Source: Elusimicrobiota bacterium
Lineage (GTDB): Bacteria; Elusimicrobiota; Elusimicrobia; UBA1565; UBA9628
DNA length: 64,000 bases
NCBI GenBank assembly: GCA_016194705.1
Contig: JACQAZ010000004.1
Coordinates: 1-64,000, forward strand
Direction: 5' to 3'
The position numbers and the translations under genes are program-made. The notes under the pieces are model-generated. The model saw only the letters and a list, made by a program, of their open reading frames with translations. It searched no databases and was not told the origin of the DNA. This document shows, piece after piece, positions 19,053 through 31,094 of the stretch (position 1 is its first letter; every line of letters starts with the position of its first letter).

Positions 19053-20402
19053 ATGTTCGCCGAATCCAAGAAAGTCGTGCTCTGCACCGGCGCCCGCACG
19101 CCCATCGGTCATTTCTCGAGTGCGCTCTCGTCCAAGAAGCCCGAGGATTTGATGAGGATGGCCATCGAGGCCCTTCTGCAGCGCTCCAAGCTCCCCAAGG
19201 AGGCCGTCGACGGCCTGATCGTGGGCTGGGTCGGCCAGAGCTTCTCGGCTCCCAACATCGCGCGCGTCACCGTGCTTAAAACCGGCCTGCCCGAGAAGAC
19301 CCAGGCCGTCACCGTCCAGAACAACTGCATCTCCTCGATCGAGGCCGTCTCGGCCGCGACGCGCTTCATACTGGCGGGGGAAGGGGAGTTGTACATCGCA
19401 GGCGGAACCGAGTGCATGTCGCGCATGCCCTACACCATCGAGGGCGCCCGCTCGGCCAAGGCCCTGCGCAGCATGAACACGGTCAAGGAGAAATGGGGCG
19501 AGCTTCAAGCCAATCCCGAGGTCTCGGTCGTCGACTCGATCGAGGAAGGCCTGACCGACCCCGTCAAGCACATCAATATGGCGGGCACCGCCGAGGTCCT
19601 GGCCCAGATGTACGGCATCACGCGCGAGGATCAGGACAAGTACGCGGGCGAAAGCTTCCGGCGCGCCATCGAGGGCTGGAACAAAGGCTTCTACCAAAGC
19701 CACGTCGTCACGGCCGGCAACAACGGCTCGACCTTGCTCGACAAGGACGAGTACCCCTTCCTGCGCGAGGACCTCGTGACCAAGCCGCAGCGTTTCGCGA
19801 AAGCCCCCGCGGCCTTCGACAACTCGGCCTACTCGATGAAGCAGTTCTACCAGGATTACGGCCAGTTCATCGAAGGCAAGACCTATCAGGAGGGCGCCAA
19901 GGGGACCGTGACCTTGTTCAACTCATGCGGGCGCTCGGACGGCGCGGCCGCGCTCATCGTCGCGACCGACAAGAAAGCCAAGGAGCTCGGCCTCGAGGTC
20001 CTCGGGGAGATCAAGGGCTGGGGCTTCTACGGCAACAACCCGGCACACATGGGCATATCTCCGGCGCTCGCGGCCCCCGTCGCCCTCAAGAAAGCCGGCA
20101 TCGAATTCTCGGCTTTGACCAACATCGAGCTTCACGAGCCCTTCGCCGCGACGATCCTCTCGATCTTCAAGATCGGCAAGGAGCGCTTCGGCCACGACTG
20201 GAAGGCGAAGTTCGAGACCGGGGCCATGAACCCCCACGGCGGCTCGATCGCGTTGGGCCATCCCTTGGGCGCGACCGGCGCGCGGCTGATGCTCAACCTG
20301 CTCTACTCGATGAAGCAGGACCCAAAGTCCCGCTACGGCATGATCGCAGCCTGCGCGGGCGGCGGCATGGGCGGCGCGATGGTCGTCGAGAAAGCGGGCT
20401 AA
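19053..20402 (+). CDS. Thiolase, FadI-like (acetyl-CoA C-acyltransferase)
   Basis: This 449-residue thiolase is longer than the 396-residue one nearby. The nucleophile is Cys92 in QNNCISSIEA. The second motif reads ELHEPFAAT, as in trifunctional-enzyme beta subunits, rather than NEAFA. GHPLGATGARLM and the late ACAGGGMGG Cys are present. A role in fatty-acid beta-oxidation is likely, although no partner alpha subunit is in the window. It is transcribed alone from a strong TTGCGC/TATAAT promoter and ends five bases from a convergent gene. Confidence 0.92.
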   Translation: MFAESKKVVLCTGARTPIGHFSSALSSKKPEDLMRMAIEALLQRSKLPKEAVDGLIVGWVGQSFSAPNIARVTVLKTGLPEKTQAVTVQNNCISSIEAVSAATRFILAGEGELYIAGGTECMSRMPYTIEGARSAKALRSMNTVKEKWGELQANPEVSVVDSIEEGLTDPVKHINMAGTAEVLAQMYGITREDQDKYAGESFRRAIEGWNKGFYQSHVVTAGNNGSTLLDKDEYPFLREDLVTKPQRFAKAPAAFDNSAYSMKQFYQDYGQFIEGKTYQEGAKGTVTLFNSCGRSDGAAALIVATDKKAKELGLEVLGEIKGWGFYGNNPAHMGISPALAAPVALKKAGIEFSALTNIELHEPFAATILSIFKIGKERFGHDWKAKFETGAMNPHGGSIALGHPLGATGARLMLNLLYSMKQDPKSRYGMIAACAGGGMGGAMVVEKAG

Positions 20403-20406
20403 GGCC

Positions 20407-20997
20407 TCAGCGGGTGCAGACGGGAGCGCCCATGCCGAAGAAATTGGTCTGCTTGCCGTCCGCCCGGTCGCGGTGGGCTCCGATGAGCACCATGAGCGGG
20501 TCGCAGGAGGCTTTGCAGTAAAGGAAGTACCTCCGCCGCGCCGCCTTCTTCTTGCTTCCCTTCTCGTCGACGACCTGCAAACTGAACTCGCAGAGCATGT
20601 CGCGCTCGGTGCACTTGGTCTTGTTCCCCACCCAGATCTTCTCGTCCTCGGTGATCTCCTGGTAGCCGACCATGAGCAGGACCGAAATCTCGTTGCTTTT
20701 GCCCTCGTGGGGCACCGCGCAGTTGTCGTCGCCCGAGATGATCGTGCCGACTTTCTTGCGGTGCGCCAGTTGTTTGAACGTATAGAGTTCCAGTTTTTTC
20801 GCTTTGAAACCCTGGCGCAGCTTCTTGGGCAAGGTCTCGGGGTCGACGGCGACGAAGCGGTCGATGTGCTCGACAGGGAGTCGGTCGACCGGCAGCTTGA
20901 TGAAGGCCTCAACCATCTCGACCGTGTCCTTATCCGCATCGGCCGCCCCGGCGCAGGGCGCGAAGATCACCGCCAGCGCCAGGATCAGTGCTGGCAT
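20407..20997 (-). CDS. Exported Cys-containing protein, paralog 2 of a tandem pair
   Basis: This 196-residue protein has a signal peptide (ALILALAVIFAPCAGAADA). It is clearly related to the upstream neighbour. Shared landmarks are KDTVEMVEAF, AVDPETLPKKLR, KLELYTFKQLA, a KCTERDMLCEF segment and the C-terminal KQTNFFGMGAPVC. About five Cys line up between the two, suggesting disulfides in the periplasm. I know no named family. ATG 20997 is chosen for the signal peptide, and it overlaps the upstream paralog by 13 bases. Confidence 0.8.
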   Translation of the reverse strand: MPALILALAVIFAPCAGAADADKDTVEMVEAFIKLPVDRLPVEHIDRFVAVDPETLPKKLRQGFKAKKLELYTFKQLAHRKKVGTIISGDDNCAVPHEGKSNEISVLLMVGYQEITEDEKIWVGNKTKCTERDMLCEFSLQVVDEKGSKKKAARRRYFLYCKASCDPLMVLIGAHRDRADGKQTNFFGMGAPVCTR

Positions 20998-21563
20998 AAC
21001 GGCTTCATGACGCCGAAGAAATTGGTCTGCTTGCCGACCCGCACCTCGTCCCGACAGACTGCGACGATGCCCATCATGACGTCGCTCTTGTACATGAAAA
21101 ACCGGCTGATCTTCTTCTTGCCCTTTTTTTCGACGAAGATCTGCAGCGTGAACTCGCACATAAGGTCGTGCGGCGTGCACTTGGACTCCCTCTCGATGCA
21201 GACGAGGTCCGTTTCGAAGAGCTCCTCGTAGCCCGCGGCCTTGAGCACGCCGATCTCGCCGGATTTCGCGTCCTTCGGCGCGTCGCAGTCCGGCTCGGGA
21301 GTCCTGAGCGTGCCCTTCTTCTTGCCCTGCGCCACCCGCTTGAGGGTGTAGAGCTCAAGGCGCCTGCCCTTGTACCGCTCGCGCAGCTTCTTGGGCAGGC
21401 TCTCGGGATCGACGGCGAGGAACTGCTCGACGCTGCCGGCCGGCAAGTCGGCGATCGGCGTCTTGAGGAAATACTCCACCATCTGGATCGTGTCCTTCGC
21501 GGCCTCCGCGGCCCCCGCCGGACCGGGCAATAGGGCCAAAGCCAGGATCAGGGTCTTGCTCAT
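20985..21563 (-). CDS. Exported Cys-containing protein, paralog 1 of a tandem pair
   Basis: This 192-residue protein has a signal peptide (LILALALLPGPAGAAEA). It shares with the downstream gene KDTIQMVEYF, AVDPESLPKKLRERYKG, RLELYTLKRVA, SKCTPHDLMCEF and the ending KQTNFFGVMKPLC. The middle is Lys-rich and the Cys pattern is conserved. Function is unknown. It starts two bases after the Xer recombinase stop and overlaps its paralog by 13 bases, so recA, xer and the pair may be one transcript. Confidence 0.8.
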   Translation of the reverse strand: MSKTLILALALLPGPAGAAEAAKDTIQMVEYFLKTPIADLPAGSVEQFLAVDPESLPKKLRERYKGRRLELYTLKRVAQGKKKGTLRTPEPDCDAPKDAKSGEIGVLKAAGYEELFETDLVCIERESKCTPHDLMCEFTLQIFVEKKGKKKISRFFMYKSDVMMGIVAVCRDEVRVGKQTNFFGVMKPLCQH

Positions 21564-21565
21564 CG

Positions 21566-22441
21566 TCAGCCCCGCGGGTGGAACTTGCGGTGGGCCCCCT
21601 TGAGGGCCGATCTCTCCAGGTGCGTGTAGATTTGGGTCGTAGAAAGGCTCGCGTGGCCCAGCATCTCCTGCACGGAACGCAGGTCGGCCCCCCCCTGCAG
21701 CAGATGGGTCGCGAAGGTGTGACGCAGGAGATGCGGGTGCAGGGCCTGGCTTAAGCCCGCGCGCCGTCCCAGCCCCCGCAGATCCCTCCAAAATTGGGCC
21801 CGCGATAATGAGCGGCCGCTGCGATTGACAAAGAGCTCGGCGCAAGCCCTCTCCGGAAACTTCGCGCGGCGCAGGACGAGATACTGCCGCAGCAGCGAGA
21901 CCGCCCGCTCGTGGATCGGGATCAGCCTCTCCTTGGAGCCCTTGCCGAAGACGCGCACCCAACCATCGTCAAGGTTCATCGCGTCGAGCTTGAGCGAGAG
22001 CAGCTCCGAGACCCTCACTCCCGTGGCGTAGAGGACCTCGAGCATCACGCGCGAGCGCGCCTGCTCGAAGGATCCGTCCACCGGAACGGAGAAGAGTCGG
22101 TCCATCTCCTCGCGGCTCAAGAACCGCGGCAGGCGCGCGGGCAGGCGCGGCGAACGAAGTTCGCTGGCCGGATTCTCCTTCATGCGGCCCTCGACGGCCT
22201 GGAAGGCGTAGAAGGACTTGATGGCCTCCATCTTGCGAAATAGGGAGACCGCCTCCAGTTTTTTCTGGGACTTGAGGACCCACAGGTAGTCCGAGAGGTC
22301 CTCGGCCGAGGCCGACAGCGGCGCGATCCCGCCGGCCGCGAAATGCTTGAGCAGTTGCGCGACGTCGGCGCCGTAGGCGCGGCAGGTATTCGGCGACAGC
22401 CCCCGCTCCAGGGACAGGTACTTCGAATACTCCTGGAGCAG
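21566..22441 (-). CDS. Tyrosine recombinase, XerC/XerD-like
   Basis: A protein of about 290 residues with an N-terminal SAM-like domain (LLQEYSKYLSLERGLSPNT). The catalytic Arg is in YATGVRVSELL, followed by HPHLLRHTFATHLL (HxxR), LGHASLSTTQIYTHL (His and Tyr nucleophile) and a short tail. It is expected to resolve chromosome dimers at dif. The start is a problem. No ATG, GTG or TTG lies near the family's usual N-terminus. The only in-frame ATG is 22606, deep inside recA and followed by Arg-rich sequence. I give 22441 (CTG) as the minimal start. Reinitiation after the recA stop (22455) is plausible. Confidence 0.85.
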   Translation of the reverse strand: MLQEYSKYLSLERGLSPNTCRAYGADVAQLLKHFAAGGIAPLSASAEDLSDYLWVLKSQKKLEAVSLFRKMEAIKSFYAFQAVEGRMKENPASELRSPRLPARLPRFLSREEMDRLFSVPVDGSFEQARSRVMLEVLYATGVRVSELLSLKLDAMNLDDGWVRVFGKGSKERLIPIHERAVSLLRQYLVLRRAKFPERACAELFVNRSGRSLSRAQFWRDLRGLGRRAGLSQALHPHLLRHTFATHLLQGGADLRSVQEMLGHASLSTTQIYTHLERSALKGAHRKFHPRG

Positions 22442-22454
22442 GGGCTCCGCCGTA

Positions 22455-23555
<1,101 letters not shown>

Positions 23556-23609
23556 GTGTTTCTCCCCCTCGATATGCCGGCCTTGACTTCGCCAGCGGGC
23601 GAGGATGTT

Positions 23610-23637
23610 ATTCTACCACATCTTTTCCGAAAGTCAA
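23610..23637 (-). promoter_or_regulatory. recA promoter
   Basis: Minus-strand TTGACT (23637-23632), a 16-base spacer and TAGAAT (23615-23610). The predicted start is about 48 bases before the recA ATG. The ORF6N gene ends just upstream, so recA has its own promoter. Confidence 0.75.
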
Positions 23638-23659
23638 CAAAATAGTACAGTTGTTCGAA

Positions 23660-24175
23660 TTACTCCTTTCTGGCGTGAAATCCGATCCGCCTCTTCGGCT
23701 GTTCGGACGGCTCCATCAGCTCCCTGATCGCCTCAAAGACCAGCCGAAACCTCTTGTTGTATTTTCTCTCCAGCTCATCGAGCCTCCGAGCCAGCTCCTT
23801 GTGGGCGGACACCATCTCGCGCAGCTTGACGAAGGCCCGCATGATGGCCACGTTGACCTCGACGGCGCGGCTGCTGCGCAAGACCCCGGACAACATGGCG
23901 ACCCCTTGCTCGGTAAAAACATATGGCGGGCGACGACGTCCGCCCCACCCGCTGGAACTTGACCCGCCAATTTGGCGGGTCAAGTTGTCGGACTCATCGC
24001 TAGACAGCTGGAACATGAAATCCTCCGGGAACCTCTCTCTGTTCCGTTTCACCGCTCGGACGAGTTCCCAGGTCTCGACACAATAAAGGACCGCCAGGTC
24101 GGCATCAAGTATGACCCTGTGTCCTCGGATCGAATAGATGCGGCGCTCCACGTTCTGAAGGTTCGGAAGCTCCAT
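23660..24175 (-). CDS. ORF6N domain protein (phage-type DNA-binding)
   Basis: This 171-residue protein begins with the ORF6N pattern: [19 protein letters not shown], then [14 protein letters not shown] and [18 protein letters not shown] helical segment follows ([22 protein letters not shown]), and the end is EPKRRIGF-like. Such proteins occur in phages and mobile elements and are thought to bind DNA. The gene is flanked by AT-rich sequence (ATATATA before the start) and stands alone between recA and an unrelated gene, which fits acquisition by transfer. No toxin or integrase is next to it. Confidence 0.9.
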   Translation of the reverse strand: MELPNLQNVERRIYSIRGHRVILDADLAVLYCVETWELVRAVKRNRERFPEDFMFQLSSDESDNLTRQIGGSSSSGWGGRRRPPYVFTEQGVAMLSGVLRSSRAVEVNVAIMRAFVKLREMVSAHKELARRLDELERKYNKRFRLVFEAIRELMEPSEQPKRRIGFHARKE

Positions 24176-24227
24176 AATATATATACGATTGAGGGGGCCA
24201 TTTTGTTCCCTCCTCCGACGAGAGAAC

Positions 24228-26030
24228 CTAGTTGAAAGGGAGGGAAACGTCGGGGGGCCGCTGCTTCGGAAGGTCCTCTTCGCGCACGCGCTCGAGCTCT
24301 TTGCCGGTCTTGCCGTCGTAGACGACGGCGCCCTTGCCAGGGGTGACCACCATGACGCGGCCGTCGGGGGTGTGGACCATGTGGACGCCGCTCTCGGGAT
24401 GCACGAGGCCCTCCTGCTTGTACCGCCTCAAGTAGCGGTACGACCAGGGCTCGGCCTCATGCACGACGTACCAGGGGCCCTTCGAATCCTGCCACCACCA
24501 GTGCCCTTGGTGCGAGGTGAACGCCGGGGAGTCCGAACCCATGGTGCCGTCGGGCCGCGGCGAGAACGACTGCACCCACCACTTGCCGTCCTGATTCTGC
24601 ATCCAGAGCCAGTGCGAATCGGACCAGCGTCCGCAGACAGCGCCCGAGCAATAATACGCAACCCCGCCGATCTTCTGCCATTGAAACGAGCCCGCCCCGT
24701 CTCCGGCGGGAAGCTTCGGAGGTCGTGCTGACTCAATATCCTTGTAGCCCGCGGGCTCGGGCGAGATGGGAGCGCCGTCGGGGCCCTTGGCCGGGATGCT
24801 CTTGCCTAAACCGGAGAAATCCGGGGACGGCAGGTCCTTGGCCGGGGGACGCGGCACGGTTTCGCCGCCCAGACTCTTGTGCAGGATCGGATGGAAGCGT
24901 GCGTCGCCGGAGGGCTCTTTGCCTGGCGCCTTGCCGCCTTTGCCTCCCCCCTTGCCGCCGCCTCTTCCCCCGCCCTTGCCGCCCTTCTTACCGCCCTTGG
25001 CCGGAGCGCCTCCGGCCTCGTCATCGTCGCCGCCGGCCCCCGCTCCGCCGCCGCCCCCGGCGCGTCCGCCGCCCTTGCGGCCTCCGCCTTTCCTGCCGCC
25101 GCCTCGATTGCCGCCGGACGCCGCGCCGAGCCTGACCTTGGAGTTGCCGTGCGAAAACGGGTCGCCGCCTTCGGAGGCCTCTGACTCGCCGCCGCCTCCC
25201 CTGGACGAACTTCCGCGGCCTCTCCTGCCTCCGGGGCCCGCGCCCGCGCGTTCGACGCGGCCCGCGCCGGCTCCGCCCGACGCCGCGCCTGCGGAATTTC
25301 TTGCGCTTCTGCGCCGGCCACCGGCCCCCGAGTCTGAAGATTCGCTTGCAGCCGCGCCGGAGACCTGCAGCGACGACTTTGCGGTCCGCGCGGAGCTCTT
25401 GGCGCGCGTCGGCGCCGCTCGTCCGGCGGCCGCTCCGGAGACGCCCTTCGCGGCGGCGCCTCGCGTCTTGGCGCCCGAAGATCTCTCGCCCCTATCGTCG
25501 GCCTCGCCCTTTTTCCCCTTATGCCTGGCTTCCGGTCCGCCCGGAACATCGGGCTCGCCGGCCTTGACCTTGCCTTGCTTGCCGCCGCGCCCGCCGCCCT
25601 TGGGCATCGCCGAGAGCGCGCCGCCGGCTTTCTCCGCCGGAGCGACGGCGGTACCGGCTCCGATGACGACACCGGAAGCCTTCGGGACAGCGTCGATGAT
25701 CGGGGCCGGGCCCGCCCCCGACATGGTCAGAGCAGCGCCGCCGGCGACCGCGTCGCGCAGCTCGCTGGGGGCGGACCCGAAAGCCTCCGGCCGAAGGGCG
25801 ACGTAGCGCGAAACGCTCTTATCCGACGCCGCCGAGAGCATCGCCGCGGCGGCTTTTTGAACGCGGGCGCGGGGCCCGGGCGAGAGTTCGCCAAGCCGCC
25901 ACGGGCGCTGAGCCGCGGCGATGACGACGGCTCCCGCGATGCCGACGAGGCAGGCGGCACCGAGGCGACGGCTGGGTCTGGTGTGTATCATCCGATGGTG
26001 TTTCGACGGCCCACCGTCATGATGCATCAT
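24228..26030 (-). CDS. Large exported low-complexity Gly/Lys/Arg/Ala-rich protein with Trp-rich C-terminus
   Basis: This 600-residue protein has an N-terminal signal or anchor ([18 protein letters not shown]). A long disordered, highly basic region follows, with runs such as [20 protein letters not shown] and many [12 protein letters not shown] stretches (about residues 130-380). The C-terminal domain of about 150 residues is compact and rich in Trp ([22 protein letters not shown]). A final stretch resembles a beta-propeller or repeat strand ([24 protein letters not shown]). It may bind polyanions, peptidoglycan or the cell surface. The opposite strand is also open across much of it because of codon bias. 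I do not know a family. ATG 26030 is used; ATG 25991 is an alternative. Confidence 0.75.
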   Translation of the reverse strand: MMHHDGGPSKHHRMIHTRPSRRLGAACLVGIAGAVVIAAAQRPWRLGELSPGPRARVQKAAAAMLSAASDKSVSRYVALRPEAFGSAPSELRDAVAGGAALTMSGAGPAPIIDAVPKASGVVIGAGTAVAPAEKAGGALSAMPKGGGRGGKQGKVKAGEPDVPGGPEARHKGKKGEADDRGERSSGAKTRGAAAKGVSGAAAGRAAPTRAKSSARTAKSSLQVSGAAASESSDSGAGGRRRSARNSAGAASGGAGAGRVERAGAGPGGRRGRGSSSRGGGGESEASEGGDPFSHGNSKVRLGAASGGNRGGGRKGGGRKGGGRAGGGGGAGAGGDDDEAGGAPAKGGKKGGKGGGRGGGKGGGKGGKAPGKEPSGDARFHPILHKSLGGETVPRPPAKDLPSPDFSGLGKSIPAKGPDGAPISPEPAGYKDIESARPPKLPAGDGAGSFQWQKIGGVAYYCSGAVCGRWSDSHWLWMQNQDGKWWVQSFSPRPDGTMGSDSPAFTSHQGHWWWQDSKGPWYVVHEAEPWSYRYLRRYKQEGLVHPESGVHMVHTPDGRVMVVTPGKGAVVYDGKTGKELERVREEDLPKQRPPDVSLPFN

Positions 26031-26060
26031 AAGGCGCCTAATTAATAGGGTCTTTGAGCC

Positions 26061-26095
26061 TAGACAACTCTAGGACTTTTGACCCACCGAGTCAA
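26061..26095 (-). promoter_or_regulatory. Promoter with overlapping inverted repeat for the basic exported protein
   Basis: Minus-strand TTGACT (26095-26090), a 17-base spacer and TAGAGT (26072-26067). The -10 lies inside a perfect stem, CCTAGA-GTTG-TCTAGG (about 26074-26059). The overlap could be an operator for a repressor or a structured 5' end. Confidence 0.55.
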
Positions 26096-26104
26096 GCGCC
26101 GTCG

Positions 26105-26638
26105 TTAGTCGCCTTTGGGGAAAAGGCCGGCTTGCAGCAGCTGGATGCTGGTGCGAAGCTCGACGCCCGCGCCGCCGTCCTTGAGCACCGGGACCTCGGC
26201 GTAGAAGACGCGCAGGACAGTCTTGCCGTCGCTCCACCAGAACTTGCCGCCGTTGGAACGAGGCTCTCCGTAGGTGAGCGCCAAATCCGACGCCAGCGCG
26301 TCGACGGATTTGGTCCGCGTGTAGGCGGCCGTGTAGATGAGCTGCACCTCGACCAGGCGGCCCCGCTTGAGGCCCAGCCACATCGTGTCCGTGTGCGGCG
26401 CCGGATATTTCGTGAAGGTCCGCTCCACGCGGTAGCGCTTGACGTGGGCGCGGGGCTCGACGAAAGAAGGCCATTCCTGGGCCGGAGGATAGATCATCTG
26501 GATCTGCTCGAGGGTGTCTCCCAGGCTCAAATTGACGAACGTGCGCTGCATCGAGACCGGTTCGTCGGCGTCCTGGGCCGGCGCGCGCGCCGATGCCAGC
26601 AAGGAAACGAGGATCGCTGCGGGCAGGCGCGCTCTCAC
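26105..26638 (-). CDS. Small exported protein of unknown function
   Basis: This 177-residue protein has a signal peptide ending near ARAPAQDA. The mature part starts with SLGDTLEQIQMIYPPAQE, a phrasing reminiscent of BamE/SmpA-like domains (a 'slow-changing' loop after a short helix), then beta-rich sequence (YRVERTF, LGLKRGRLVEVQLIY). That resemblance is weak. It follows the beta-lactamase-like gene by nine bases and is probably co-transcribed with it. Confidence 0.7.
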   Translation of the reverse strand: MRARLPAAILVSLLASARAPAQDADEPVSMQRTFVNLSLGDTLEQIQMIYPPAQEWPSFVEPRAHVKRYRVERTFTKYPAPHTDTMWLGLKRGRLVEVQLIYTAAYTRTKSVDALASDLALTYGEPRSNGGKFWWSDGKTVLRVFYAEVPVLKDGGAGVELRTSIQLLQAGLFPKGD

Positions 26639-26647
26639 GGGGGTTTC

Positions 26648-27763
26648 CTAACGCAGGGCGAACTGGCGGCGCCTCGGGTAGGCCTTGGCGTAGTAGTACG
26701 GATAGCCGCCGTAATGCCGGAACGTCACGCGGCCCAGGCGGCTGATGAAATCCTTGGCGATCTTGTAGCTGCCGTTCTGCCCGGTGAGCACGGTCATGGC
26801 GTAGTCGCCGTTGGGGGTCAGGAAGACGGCCGAGTCGTGGCAGGCGTGGCGCAGCAAGCCCGTCTTGTGAGCGATCTCCCAACCGGCCGGCAGCCCCTTG
26901 GCCAAGCGCGAGGCCACGGCCTTCTTGTGGCGCAGGATGTCGAGCATCAGCATGCTCGAGGGCTTGTCGACGAGCTGGCCGCGGTAGATCTTCTCCATGA
27001 GCATGTTCATCTCGCGTGCGGTCGTGTAGTTCTCGTGCGCCACGCGGCTCCCATTGAGGCTCATCCCTTCCTTGTAAATTCCCGTGTAGAGCAGGCCCAT
27101 CTTCGGGAACTGCTGCTGGATGTAGCCCAGGCCCAGCGCCTCGATGACCAGGTTGGTCGCGGTGTTGTCCGACTCGCTGATCATCAGCTGCAAGAGGTCC
27201 CGCACCGACCTGCGCGTACCGTCGGGCGACCACTTGAGCGAGCCCGAGCCCCCGACCCGGTTGTGGCGGCGCAGGGTCAGTTTTTCGCTGAGCGCGAGCC
27301 GGCCGTCCTGTATCGCATAGAAGACGCAGACCATGATGGGGACCTTGATGAGGCTCGCCGAGGGGAACAGGTCGTCGGGATGGAAAGACCAGGACTTGCC
27401 GTCCTTGAGATCGGTCAGGTAGATCGCGACCCGGCCCTGATGATGGGACGCCAGGCGGCTGAGCTCCTGGGCCATGACCTCCCACGCCTCCTCGCGAGCG
27501 TCCGGCCGCCAGGCGGTCTGCGCCGCCGATGTCCCCGTGCCGACCTTGCGCGCAACGATGAGCCCCGTGGCGGGGGCTTGCGGCGCCGGAGCGATCGCGG
27601 CGACGGGGACGGCGGCCTCCGCCTCGGCCGGCTTGGTCTCGATCTGGCTCCAGTCGAGACGGTAGCCCAAGCTGTAGGAGACCACGACCGCGGCCAGGGC
27701 GCTGGCCAGCATCAGGTCGATGCGGTCGATCCTCAGCTTCAGGTTCGGAGCGAGTCGGTGCAT
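26648..27763 (-). CDS. Membrane-anchored serine hydrolase, class A beta-lactamase-like
   Basis: This 371-residue protein has an N-terminal anchor (IDLMLASALAAVVVSYSLGY) and an Ala/Pro linker. The catalytic domain carries SASLIK (nucleophile Ser137, Lys140), SESDN (198-200) and HKTG (300-302). These are the three motifs of class A beta-lactamases and related PBP-like enzymes. The omega-loop ExxLN is not evident (the region reads KEGMSLNG). A peptidoglycan or peptide hydrolase is therefore as likely as true antibiotic resistance. It is expected in the periplasm. It has its own promoter and is followed by a small exported protein. Confidence 0.85.
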   Translation of the reverse strand: MHRLAPNLKLRIDRIDLMLASALAAVVVSYSLGYRLDWSQIETKPAEAEAAVPVAAIAPAPQAPATGLIVARKVGTGTSAAQTAWRPDAREEAWEVMAQELSRLASHHQGRVAIYLTDLKDGKSWSFHPDDLFPSASLIKVPIMVCVFYAIQDGRLALSEKLTLRRHNRVGGSGSLKWSPDGTRRSVRDLLQLMISESDNTATNLVIEALGLGYIQQQFPKMGLLYTGIYKEGMSLNGSRVAHENYTTAREMNMLMEKIYRGQLVDKPSSMLMLDILRHKKAVASRLAKGLPAGWEIAHKTGLLRHACHDSAVFLTPNGDYAMTVLTGQNGSYKIAKDFISRLGRVTFRHYGGYPYYYAKAYPRRRQFALR

Positions 27764-27818
27764 GGAGTCCTTGCCGCGGTTCTCCGACGGGATGCCCCGC
27801 CGGCGGCCGCTCCGATTA

Positions 27819-27847
27819 GGATAACAGGAGAGGCGCGCTTTCGCAAT
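27819..27847 (-). promoter_or_regulatory. Promoter of the serine hydrolase gene
   Basis: Minus-strand TTGCGA (27847-27842), a 17-base spacer and TATCCT (27824-27819). The predicted start is about 50 bases before the ATG at 27763. Confidence 0.6.
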
Positions 27848-27894
27848 ACCCGGGCCGAAATGTTATATCGCGAATCCGGCGGACGCTTACACTC

Positions 27895-30372
<2,478 letters not shown>

Positions 30373-30552
30373 GGCCGTCTCCTATAGTAGTATGCAGCCT
30401 CGACGTTGCAAAATCAAGGCACTTTCCATATTACCTTTTTTGAAGGGCGCAAGCGGGGCGCGTTTTTACCGATACTTTATCATCCTGTAACAGTTTCTTT
30501 CTTGCCCGCGGGCCTGGCTGGGGCTATACTCTAAGGAGCCGGTGGAGGCCTT
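30373..30552. promoter_or_regulatory. Divergent promoter region between clpC and an exported protein gene
   Basis: The plus strand has TTGCCC (30502-30507), a 17-base spacer and TATACT (30525-30530) for the exported-protein gene, then GGTGGAGGCC before its ATG. The minus strand has TTGATT (30417-30412) with a 17-base spacer to CATACT (30394-30389) for clpC. A TTGCAA/TACTAT pair with 16 bases is an overlapping alternative. No CtsR-type direct repeat was obvious to me. Confidence 0.7.
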
Positions 30553-31050
30553 ATGAAGAAGATTCTAATCGTCTTCAGCGCCCTCTCCCTGATCCCCTCG
30601 CTGGGCCATTCCCGCGGCCGTTCCGCCGGAGGCTTTCGGGCCGCCGGCAGCCGTACCTCCGCGGCGTCTTCCCACTTCACTTCGATCAGCGCCTCGCGCG
30701 GGTTGGGCGGCGGAGGGACCCTCATAGGCGCCAAGCGTTCGGCGGCGGCCTCCCAGGTCTCTTACCCCGGGCTGCCCCCGGTCGAGGGGGCCCTGATCCG
30801 CGACCCCTCGATGTTCGTGCGCTACGATCCCACGGGAGAGCCGCAGCGTTGGCATTCCGTCAACGCGGGCGGCGTGCTCATCGCCAGCGACGACAGCAAG
30901 TCTCAGCCGCTCGGCGGGGGCGGCGTGACCGGTTCCGCGATGAACTCCGGCGGGTTCGGCACCTTCTTCCAGAACTTCAGCAATACCACCCCGGCCGGCG
31001 GCGCGGGAACATCCGGCAGCACAAGTCAGGGCACCGGCGCCTCACATTAG
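30553..31050 (+). CDS. Exported Ser/Gly/Ala-rich protein of unknown function
   Basis: This 165-residue protein has a signal peptide (KKILIVFSALSLIPSLGHS). The mature part is Ser/Gly/Ala rich with a conserved-looking core (GLPPVEGALIRDPSMFVRYD). Its C-terminus (GGAGTSGSTSQGTGASH) looks disordered. No family recognised. GGAGGCC precedes the ATG by two bases. It has its own promoter and lies 45 bases before the two-ligase gene. Confidence 0.7.
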   Translation: MKKILIVFSALSLIPSLGHSRGRSAGGFRAAGSRTSAASSHFTSISASRGLGGGGTLIGAKRSAAASQVSYPGLPPVEGALIRDPSMFVRYDPTGEPQRWHSVNAGGVLIASDDSKSQPLGGGGVTGSAMNSGGFGTFFQNFSNTTPAGGAGTSGSTSQGTGASH

Positions 31051-31059
31051 GATCGCCAT

Positions 31060-31088
31060 TTGATTTCGGCCCGGCGTTCGCATATCAT
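31060..31088 (+). promoter_or_regulatory. Promoter giving a leaderless transcript of the two-ligase gene
   Basis: TTGATT (31060-31065), an exact 17-base spacer and TATCAT (31083-31088). Transcription about seven bases further on would begin at the GTG at 31095, and no Shine-Dalgarno is present. This pairing decided the start of the gene. Confidence 0.65.
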
Positions 31089-31094
31089 ATCTGG

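Noticed and set aside
23556..23640. LexA box at the recA promoter
   Set aside because: I could not find a convincing palindrome for any LexA consensus I know; a search with the genome's own LexA motif would decide.
24900..25110. Tandem-repeat or CRISPR-like GC-rich repeats
   Set aside because: They are irregular GGK/GGR codon repeats in one reading frame, without constant repeat and spacer lengths.
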